This document shows positions 34,318 to 40,366 of a DNA stretch of 40,366 nucleotides, piece by piece. The stretch comes from Pseudomonadota bacterium. Its GTDB lineage: Bacteria; Pseudomonadota; Gammaproteobacteria; GCA-001735895. How positions within the stretch are numbered: the stretch's first letter is position 1; every line of letters starts with the position of its first letter. Where the stretch lies: positions 1-40,366 of the forward strand of contig JADFMY010000012.1 in assembly GCA_022563685.1 (NCBI GenBank). Direction: 5' to 3'. The position numbers and the translations under genes are program-made. A model generated the notes under the pieces. That model was given only the letters and a program-made list of their open reading frames with translations. It had not been told where the DNA came from and ran no database searches.

Positions 34318-34818
34318 ATTAAATCGTTATTCCTGCTAAGACATGCAAAATCGAGTTGGTCCGACCCCGGCCTCGAAGACCGGCAGCGCCCGTTAAACAA
34401 ACGTGGTAAGCGCGATGCTCCAATTATGGGAGATCGGTTAAGAGCACGTAATGAATATCCTGATCTAATCCTGACAAGCCCGGCGTTACGGGCCAGATGT
34501 ACGGCTGAACTATTTGCCAACGCCTGTGGGTATTCACCAGAGATGATTGTCGAAGAAGCAGAATTATATTTTTCCAGCACCCGATCGATCGAAGGCATTA
34601 TCGTGAATCAGGATGATCGATATCGATCGCTGATGCTTGTGTTCCATAACCCTGATATTACCCAATTGGTGAATTCAATTGATGCCGCTATTCGGATCGA
34701 CAATATCCCCACCTGCGGTATGGTTAAACTGGTCAGCGACATCGATCGCTGGCGCGACTGGTCGGTCTCGAATACCCGATTCGAATATTTTGACACTCCC
34801 AAAAGAATATCTGTATAA
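34318..34818 (+). CDS. SixA-like histidine phosphatase with apparent ATT start
   Basis: The frame from 34318 reads KSLFLLRHAKSSW after an initial ATT. This equals the conserved N-terminus of SixA-type phosphohistidine phosphatases, where the His of RHA is the nucleophile. The second conserved His appears in LVFHNPDIT (family GHNP). No ATG, GTG or TTG precedes the RHA motif in this frame after the upstream stop; the first ATG (34426) would delete the catalytic site. Either ATT starts translation, or a one-base shift separates it from an ATG at 34307. The protein is 166 residues and follows the dehydrogenase by 15 bp. Confidence 0.75.
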   Translation: MKSLFLLRHAKSSWSDPGLEDRQRPLNKRGKRDAPIMGDRLRARNEYPDLILTSPALRARCTAELFANACGYSPEMIVEEAELYFSSTRSIEGIIVNQDDRYRSLMLVFHNPDITQLVNSIDAAIRIDNIPTCGMVKLVSDIDRWRDWSVSNTRFEYFDTPKRISV

Positions 34819-34864
34819 AATACGCTTTCAGTTTTTTCCGGATTCAATACCCAGGCAGGAGATA

Positions 34865-35641
34865 GTGACGGACGACCTAGAAGGTGCAGGATATGAAGTG
34901 GACTTTATGCCGATCACGGATCTGGTCTGGGGTAAGGGATTTATTACACCGGGTGGTGAAGGTAATGTCGACCGTATAGTTGAAGGCGTTGACTTGAACG
35001 GTAAGCGAGTGCTGGAACTGGGTTCGGGTGCGGGGGGAGGTACCCTGGTGCTGGCTTCAAAGTATGGTGCAAACGTGGTTGGCCTGGAACTTGAAGCGCC
35101 GTTGGTAGAACTAAGCAGGCAAAACGCACGTGATGCCGGCTTGTCAGACAAGATCGAATTTCGCTGTGTTGAACCCGGCCCATTGCCGGTCGAAAGTGCG
35201 AGCTTCGATGTGTTTTATACCAGTGGTGTCATCTGTCATATCGAGGACCGCCTTTCGCTTTTTCGTGATGTGTTGCGGGTATTAAAACCAGGAGGTATGT
35301 TGCTCGGTTATGACTGGTTTCCGACAAGACTAAGCGATGACATCAATAGCTGGATGAAAGCGGCTGGATTGCACTTGTTCCCGGATAGCCCGGAAAACTA
35401 CGCGAAGTGGATGCGCGAGGCAGGTTTTGAAGACGTTAACCATTTCGATGCCAGCGACTGGTATCAAAACCGTGCGGCCGAAGAACTCGAAGAATTAACG
35501 GGTCCACTGTTTGATAAAGCCGCCGAAGTAACCAGCGAGGAAGTGCGGGACTCGATTATCAACGAATGGCGAGCGATGAACCTGGTACTTCAGTCCGGGG
35601 AACTCAGGTCGGGCTACTTCCGGGGGCGCAAGCCCACCTGA
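34865..35641 (+). CDS. SAM-dependent methyltransferase (class I)
   Basis: A 258-residue methyltransferase. GKGFITPGGEGN precedes motif I VLELGSGAGGGTL (about 58-70), then VVGLELEAP. The later segment SASFDVFYTSGVICHIEDRL and VLKPGGMLLGYDWF complete the fold. The GKGFITPGG lead resembles phosphoethanolamine, sarcosine and related N-methyltransferases, but the substrate is not certain. A GTG at 34865 after AGGAGA gives the expected N-terminus; upstream codons lie inside the phosphatase gene. It is convergent with the next gene, with 4 bp between stops. Confidence 0.85.
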   Translation: MTDDLEGAGYEVDFMPITDLVWGKGFITPGGEGNVDRIVEGVDLNGKRVLELGSGAGGGTLVLASKYGANVVGLELEAPLVELSRQNARDAGLSDKIEFRCVEPGPLPVESASFDVFYTSGVICHIEDRLSLFRDVLRVLKPGGMLLGYDWFPTRLSDDINSWMKAAGLHLFPDSPENYAKWMREAGFEDVNHFDASDWYQNRAAEELEELTGPLFDKAAEVTSEEVRDSIINEWRAMNLVLQSGELRSGYFRGRKPT

Positions 35642-35645
35642 TCAC

Positions 35646-36713
35646 TCACGGTCCTCCCAACAGGGAAGTCCCATCAAAAAGTCGATTTTTGACTCCCTTA
35701 ATTTGGCGTTTTTCATAGGCCGCATGATTAGCCTGTTTTTTACTGAGAGATTCGTACGTTTGTTTCGTTAAAATCTGGAACTCACAAGGGGAAAAAACTT
35801 TACGGCCGCTGCTCGTTGTTACCAAAATGCGTTCGATAATTTTTATCATTTTGTATTCCTTGCTGGAATAAGGATTTTTACTAGCGGAGCTTATACCCTC
35901 GCTTTCCCCCATTACGGTGTGCTGGATAGGGGTGCTAAATTCTGCAAATAATGCTTCGATTTGGTGAAATTCAGCCATCGAGTTTTTGGATTTTTGAGGG
36001 AGCACATTTGCATACATGAAAATGTGTCGACTCCTGAGAAACTTTATTAAAAGAATGGCTGAAAAAATATCATTGGTTACGAATCGCACACCGATGTGGT
36101 CGTATATCCTGGCTGAGAGATTGCCTTCTTTGAGTAAGAGCTTAGTCACTACGCGGAAAAACTTTTTCCTGGCCTTGACGTTGTATTCGACGATTGGTAT
36201 GCGGCAACCATCATCGCCGATCCAAATACCCTCTTGTGACTCGATAATAAAAGGTTTTAGCCGCGCCTTAATTTTTATGAGAGCGGCATTTTGTGCATCT
36301 TCATCTCTCGTCCACTGTGCGTGAGCAACTGCATGGCATACCTTGAGTAGCACACAAGACCATTCTGAAATCGCAGATTTTGAGCCAGCAGAGGCTTCCA
36401 ACATAAGTTCTGGTAGCGTGAGGCCAATCGTTTTTTCAGGCAGGCCAAGTCTGGTATCCTTAAGCAAGACATTTTCGACGTATTCGAGAGCAGTGTTAAG
36501 TAACTTTTCACCATCTTCACTGTTTTGTACTCCATATGAGTCCAGGAATTTATAGGCCTCATCGAGATTATCGATATTCAATTCGAAGGTGTCTATCAAC
36601 GACCTGCCGGCAATAATTGTCTGGAGTGTGCGCCAGGGTATATTAAGTTCGCCTGGGTCAGATATAACGGGGATCCGGCGGTCAGTTTTAGTCACGTTGT
36701 TTCGATACCTCAT
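35646..36713 (-). CDS. Unrecognised 355-residue protein with weak RelA/SpoT-like motifs
   Basis: I do not recognise this protein with confidence. From the ATG at 36713 it is soluble and mixed charge; a TTG at 36761 would add 16 residues. The middle has KARKKFFRVVTKLL followed by ARIYDHIGVRFVTND, which resembles the lysine segment and D-x-x-G-x-R strand of (p)ppGpp synthetase domains. Near the C-terminus FSPCEFQILTKQTYES resembles the E-x-Q-I-R-T motif. The G-Y-x-S-x-H element is not seen. It is more AT-rich than the neighbouring genes and may be acquired. Confidence 0.7.
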   Translation of the reverse strand: MRYRNNVTKTDRRIPVISDPGELNIPWRTLQTIIAGRSLIDTFELNIDNLDEAYKFLDSYGVQNSEDGEKLLNTALEYVENVLLKDTRLGLPEKTIGLTLPELMLEASAGSKSAISEWSCVLLKVCHAVAHAQWTRDEDAQNAALIKIKARLKPFIIESQEGIWIGDDGCRIPIVEYNVKARKKFFRVVTKLLLKEGNLSARIYDHIGVRFVTNDIFSAILLIKFLRSRHIFMYANVLPQKSKNSMAEFHQIEALFAEFSTPIQHTVMGESEGISSASKNPYSSKEYKMIKIIERILVTTSSGRKVFSPCEFQILTKQTYESLSKKQANHAAYEKRQIKGVKNRLFDGTSLLGGP

Positions 36714-36877
36714 ATTAAAAAGCTCTGCGCTTTTCGATGTCTCAAATTTTTTAAAGTTCAAACTTCAATTCAAGCTCAGCAGATTAGCCTGCTAACGACA
36801 GATAGTAAGGTTAGGTGACAGGCATTTGGTAGTGGTTGGTGAAATCGTTAAATGTGTTACGACGGCAATGCAGTGGC

Positions 36878-38236
36878 CTATTTCAAGGCCTCGATGAGGT
36901 CGTACAGGGTAATAATGTGTGGCGGGCCATCGTCATTGTCAACGATCACCGCCTGGTTGTTACGGTCGATCAATTCACTGATCTCTTCTACAGTGCTGTT
37001 CGCATTCACATGTGGGTAAGGAGGTCCCATGATCTCTGCAATCGATTTGTGCCTGTTCTCGTGATTTTGTTGCAAGGATTTGAAAATAGTCTTATCGTCC
37101 AGTGATCCCACAAAGTCGCCCTCATTGGTCACAGGCATTTGTGAAATGTCAAACTGATTCATTTTTTCAATGGCCGATACTAACTTTTCATCACGAGAGA
37201 CAGTGATCAGTTTTCTGTCTTTATGGGCCTGGATCAGGTCAATGGCCCTGGGTTTTTCTTTGGTCAGGAAGCCGCGGTCCCTCATCCAGTCGTCGTTGAA
37301 TATCTTGCCTACATACCTGCTACCGTGATCGTGAAAGATGACCACCACGAGATCGTCGGAACTGAGTTCGTCTTTAAGTTGCCTCAACCCGGCAATAGCA
37401 CTACCGGCGGAATTACCCACAAAGATCCCCTCTTCTCTTGCCAGCCTTCTGGTCATGAGCATGCCGTCTTTGTCAGTGACCTTTTCGAAATGATCGATCA
37501 GGTTGAACTCTACATTGTCAGGAAGGATGTCTTCGCCGATTCCCTCAGTCAGGTAAGAATAGATCTCACTTTCATCAAATTCACCGGTCTCATGATATTT
37601 CTTAAATACCGAACCATAGGTATCGATCCCCCAGACCTTAACATTGGGGTTTTGTTCTTTCAGGTATTTGGACACTCCGGAAATGGTGCCGCCGGTACCT
37701 ACACCCACCACAAGGTGTGTGATCTTTCCTTCCGTTTGTTCCCAGATCTCCGGTCCGGTAGTTTCGTAATGGGCCTTTGTGTTCGAAAGGTTGTCGTATT
37801 GGTTGGGGTAATAAGAATCGGGAATGTCTTCATTTAATTTTTTGGCCACCGAATAGTAAGATCTCGGATCATCCGCTGCCACATTGGTCGGGGTGACCAC
37901 TACTTCAGCTCCCATGGCCCTCAGGATGTCTATCTTTTCTTTAGACTGTTTGTCGGGCATGGTACAGATCAGCTTGTACCCTTTGGCAATGGCCACCAGG
38001 GCCAGTCCCATGCCGGTATTGCCGGAAGTACCCTCGATAATGGTCCCTCCCGGCTTCAATGTACCCGCTGCCTCTGCATCTTCAATCATCTTCACGGCCA
38101 TGCGGTCCTTGATGGAATTACCCGGATTGAAGGTTTCCAGTTTTGCCAATATGGTGGCGTCGATATCCGCAACGACCCTGTTCAATTTTACCAGGGGAGT
38201 GTTGCCTATTGTCTCTAAGATGTTGTTGTAGTACAT
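36878..38236 (-). CDS. Cystathionine beta-synthase, Bacteroidota-like
   Basis: A 452-residue fold-type II PLP enzyme. Lys43 in NPGNSIKDRMAV binds PLP, EGTSGNTGMGLAL binds substrate, and GVGTGGTISG holds the PLP phosphate. A pair of CBS domains follows (about 335-452). The enzyme condenses homocysteine with serine. The start MYYNNILETIGNTPLVKLNR and segments PNQYDNLSNTKAHYE and NDDWMRDRGFL are, from memory, characteristic of Bacteroidota enzymes. No ribosome site precedes the ATG. Together with the gamma-family enzyme at 19709 it could run reverse transsulfuration. Horizontal origin is likely. Confidence 0.93.
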   Translation of the reverse strand: MYYNNILETIGNTPLVKLNRVVADIDATILAKLETFNPGNSIKDRMAVKMIEDAEAAGTLKPGGTIIEGTSGNTGMGLALVAIAKGYKLICTMPDKQSKEKIDILRAMGAEVVVTPTNVAADDPRSYYSVAKKLNEDIPDSYYPNQYDNLSNTKAHYETTGPEIWEQTEGKITHLVVGVGTGGTISGVSKYLKEQNPNVKVWGIDTYGSVFKKYHETGEFDESEIYSYLTEGIGEDILPDNVEFNLIDHFEKVTDKDGMLMTRRLAREEGIFVGNSAGSAIAGLRQLKDELSSDDLVVVIFHDHGSRYVGKIFNDDWMRDRGFLTKEKPRAIDLIQAHKDRKLITVSRDEKLVSAIEKMNQFDISQMPVTNEGDFVGSLDDKTIFKSLQQNHENRHKSIAEIMGPPYPHVNANSTVEEISELIDRNNQAVIVDNDDGPPHIITLYDLIEALK

Positions 38237-38258
38237 GTGTTTTTCTTAGCGATGGCTG

Positions 38259-38266
38259 CAAAGGTA
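38259..38266 (-). promoter_or_regulatory. Bacteroidota-type -7 element before cystathionine beta-synthase
   Basis: On the minus strand TACCTTTG matches the Bacteroidota -7 consensus TAnnTTTG. It ends 22 bases before the ATG, and the leader between has no Shine-Dalgarno, as is usual in that phylum. No clear -33 TTG box is seen. Whether the host polymerase uses it is unknown. Confidence 0.55.
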
Positions 38267-38371
38267 TTAATTACCTGGCGTATTAAAGAAGTATAAACGC
38301 TATGTTACTTGCATGCTAACGCCAGTCAAACGTTTGTCTTTAGCCTATTTTGTTGAAAAACTCCGTTTCTG

Positions 38372-39553
38372 CTAGTCGAGCAAACCATCCATCGGTGGCA
38401 GGCCTCGGGGAATTCGCTTTTCCCGGTCATAAAATGGCAGTGATATCAATTCTAAAGGACGTTCTCGACCTTCCCGATCAATAAATTCCAACCCGCCTTT
38501 GTCGATAAATTCAGGGGCATCCAGCAATATGAATCCAATACCGCACCCCAAATAGGGTGAATTTTCAAAGGCTGTAACCCGCCCCGCGGGTTGCCCCTTT
38601 GACAGTACTGCCGAACCGAATTTTGGCCTGCCCTCGTGACACTTGAAACCCGCAAAACGCGGTCGTTTGTCACAGCGGATCAATGCGTCACGACCAATGA
38701 AATCATGATTCTCGAGCTCGACAAATTTTCCAAGACCCATATCGTAAGGCGTCGTATCCCAGTCCATATCGGTGCTGTAATTGAGTATCCCCGCTTCGAT
38801 GCGACGAATATTCATTGATAATTGCCCGCAACCCGCGATTCCGAAGTCGGCGCCGGCACCCAGCAGGTGGTTCCACAGGGCCGGGCCGTCTACGTCCGGG
38901 TCCAGGTTGTAAACCTCGAATCCCAATTCACCAGACCAGCCGGTACGGCTGATCAGTACATCCTGACCCCCCATGCGCGACTGGATGGCGTCAAAATAGC
39001 GGAAGTCCTCCGGGCCACCATCGTCACAGGCCCTGGCGAGCACCTCCATGGAGCGAGGACCCTGCACCTGTAATACCCAGGAACGAGGATCCCGGATATC
39101 CACTTTAAAGTCGATAGCCAGCGCCACCAGCCATGCATACACCTCGGCGTCGGCGTGTACGTACCAGTAGTGGTTTTCCGCTAATTTGAACAAAATACCA
39201 TCGCACACCATACCGCCACGTTGATGGCACAGCAGTCCGTAGCTTCCGCGCCCGGTGCGGAGTGTATCGACGGGGCGAGTGAATACGCGATTGAGAAAGC
39301 CCACTGAATCCGGGCCTTTGATTTCCACTGGTCGTTCCGGGACGTCGAACAAACCGACTGATTTGCGCAACCTCCAGTACTCTTCGTTTACATCTTTGCC
39401 CAGAGACAGAAGAACCAGGCGACCGGCGTATTCACCATAGATAGCCGCATCGCTCCAGGTGCAGGAGTAATACGGGGACCGGGCGCAGTGACTGATTACA
39501 TTAGGCCGGGTGGTCGCCTTATTGGGAGCTCTTGCTGGCGCATTAATAGACAT
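38372..39553 (-). CDS. GcvT-fold aminomethyltransferase-family protein
   Basis: A 393-residue folate-binding protein of the GcvT/DmdA/dimethylglycine-oxidase fold. Segments include WRLRKSVGLFDVPERPVEI, LCHQRGGMVCDGILF (the Asp fits the catalytic position), VLQVQGPRSMEVL, SRTGWSGELGFEVY and the C-terminal barrel. It is stand-alone, with no gcvH or gcvP nearby, so a tetrahydrofolate-dependent demethylase (DMSP- or aryl-methyl-type) is as likely as glycine cleavage. The first 30 residues are atypical and basic. The OYE-like gene is 100 bp upstream on the same strand. Confidence 0.85.
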   Translation of the reverse strand: MSINAPARAPNKATTRPNVISHCARSPYYSCTWSDAAIYGEYAGRLVLLSLGKDVNEEYWRLRKSVGLFDVPERPVEIKGPDSVGFLNRVFTRPVDTLRTGRGSYGLLCHQRGGMVCDGILFKLAENHYWYVHADAEVYAWLVALAIDFKVDIRDPRSWVLQVQGPRSMEVLARACDDGGPEDFRYFDAIQSRMGGQDVLISRTGWSGELGFEVYNLDPDVDGPALWNHLLGAGADFGIAGCGQLSMNIRRIEAGILNYSTDMDWDTTPYDMGLGKFVELENHDFIGRDALIRCDKRPRFAGFKCHEGRPKFGSAVLSKGQPAGRVTAFENSPYLGCGIGFILLDAPEFIDKGGLEFIDREGRERPLELISLPFYDREKRIPRGLPPMDGLLD

Positions 39554-39653
39554 TACAGGTACCTAGATTCAAGAAGGGTTTACTTATAACTCAAACGAAA
39601 GATAGGGTAAATTTTAACCCTAAGGAAAATAAATCAAAACCCGTGAACTATGA

Positions 39654-40366
39654 CTAGCGATTAAGCCGCACGATCTGTGATCGGCGATCTACCGCCCAGG
39701 CGTATTGCTTCGGCCACATTTGGAAATCCGGGTCTGCGCCCAGCGCCTCGGCGGCATGCAGGGGCCAAAAGGGGTCATGCATTAATTCCCGGCCGAGTGC
39801 AACCAGGTCCGCGCCACCCGATTGCAATATCTCTTCTGCCTGATGCGGGTCAATGATCACTCCCACTGCCATCGACTTGAGGTCGGTTTCCTTGCGGGCG
39901 CGTCTGGCATAAGGAACCTGAAACCCGGGCTGTCGTGCCGAGCTTTGGGTTAAGGGTTTGCCCTCGTCGTCCGCTCGAAATCGTGGTGCGCCTTTAATTC
40001 CACCCGACGAGCAATCGACGACATCGACGCCGCGTAGTGCCATTGCCTGGCAAAACACAATCGAGTCGTCCATAGTCCAGCCGCCCTCACCTCCGTCTAT
40101 TGCCGATATTCGGACAAACAGTGGCATTTGATCTGGAATAACGGCTCGGACAGATTCTATGACTTCCAGGGGGAATTGCATGCGACCCTGCCTGTCGCCA
40201 CCATATCGATCACTGCGGTGATTGCCGAGTGGAGATAAAAAGCTGTGTAACAGATACCCGTGGGCCATATGTATTTCGATAACACGAAAACCGGCATTGA
40301 TCGCACGAATGGCGGCTTGTGCAGATACCTCCTTCACTTCCTCCATCCCCGCTTCATCGAGTTCAG
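39654..40366 (-). CDS. NADH:flavin oxidoreductase, old yellow enzyme family (5' end cut)
   Basis: The frame runs in from the right window edge, so the N-terminal third is missing. What remains (about 237 residues) has the YqjM-type signature HMAHGYLLHSFLSP followed by NHRSDRYGG. FVRISAIDGGEGGWTMDD and the FMN phosphate segment GADLVALGRELMHDPFWP are also present. Such FMN enzymes reduce activated alkenes; some relatives remove methyl groups from amines. Proximity to a GcvT-fold protein hints at C1 or methylated-compound use. Confidence 0.9.
   Translation of the reverse strand, partial: ELDEAGMEEVKEVSAQAAIRAINAGFRVIEIHMAHGYLLHSFLSPLGNHRSDRYGGDRQGRMQFPLEVIESVRAVIPDQMPLFVRISAIDGGEGGWTMDDSIVFCQAMALRGVDVVDCSSGGIKGAPRFRADDEGKPLTQSSARQPGFQVPYARRARKETDLKSMAVGVIIDPHQAEEILQSGGADLVALGRELMHDPFWPLHAAEALGADPDFQMWPKQYAWAVDRRSQIVRLNR

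Noticed and set aside
38346-38366. TGTTGAAAAACTCCG beside the cystathionine beta-synthase, reminiscent of insertion-sequence ends
   Set aside because: No matching opposite end, target duplication or transposase remnant was found; the resemblance is from memory only.

Overview
The window looks like chromosomal DNA of a gammaproteobacterium with an aerobic lifestyle, probably marine or uncultivated; I would not assign it below class. The evidence is gene order: rpsU divergent from tsaD, the ftsY-ftsE-ftsX-(x)-rpoH strand opposite rsmD-coaD-yfhL ferredoxin, bioH-bioC, and a caa3-like cytochrome oxidase cluster with the small DUF2909 and DUF2970 membrane proteins. Base composition is moderate, and ATG, GTG, TTG and possibly ATT are used as starts. 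No rRNA, tRNA, CRISPR array or intact insertion sequence was seen.

Layout. (1) 1-4100: GatB/YqeY-like protein, rpsU, tsaD, plsY, then the biotin genes bioH and bioC. (2) 4100-11760: cytochrome c oxidase biogenesis and structural genes in an unusual order. They are a small DUF2909 protein (minus), then SURF1, SCO-like protein and ctaB (plus), a DUF2970 gene broken by an in-frame amber codon (minus), then coxB, coxA, ctaG and coxC (plus). Heme A synthase (ctaA) is not at the locus. (3) 11771-19604: rpoH, preceded by a textbook CIRCE operator, a tandem receiver protein with a degenerate first domain, ftsX, ftsE, ftsY; then rsmD, coaD, ferredoxin and ggt. (4) 19709-25928: a PLP-dependent transsulfuration enzyme, a soluble class III nucleotide cyclase, an isochorismatase-like hydrolase, a YajD-like HNH protein and two transporters.

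(5) 25932-34818 holds the most striking signalling unit. A Ser/Thr kinase with an N-terminal cyclic-nucleotide-binding-like domain (PKG-like architecture) is divergent from a membrane cyclase built as a histidine-rich multi-pass anchor, a [2Fe-2S] ferredoxin domain and a class III cyclase domain. This suggests a redox-gated cyclic nucleotide to protein kinase relay, placed beside a K+ channel with two RCK domains and its small membrane partner. Then come an OsmC-like protein, a MaoC/HTD2-like hydratase, a zinc alcohol dehydrogenase and a SixA-like phosphatase whose start appears to be ATT. (6) 34865-40366: a SAM methyltransferase, an unrecognised protein with weak RelA/SpoT-like motifs, a cystathionine beta-synthase that looks transferred from Bacteroidota together with its own promoter, a GcvT-fold protein and a truncated old-yellow-enzyme gene.

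How genes may work together. The cox genes supply a terminal oxidase, and the redox-anchored cyclase could report quinone-pool or electron-transport state to a kinase. The cystathionine beta-synthase and the gamma-family PLP enzyme would complete reverse transsulfuration, and ggt would release cysteine precursors from glutathione. A 30-bp hairpin repeat occurs twice and supplies the stop codon of two unrelated genes.
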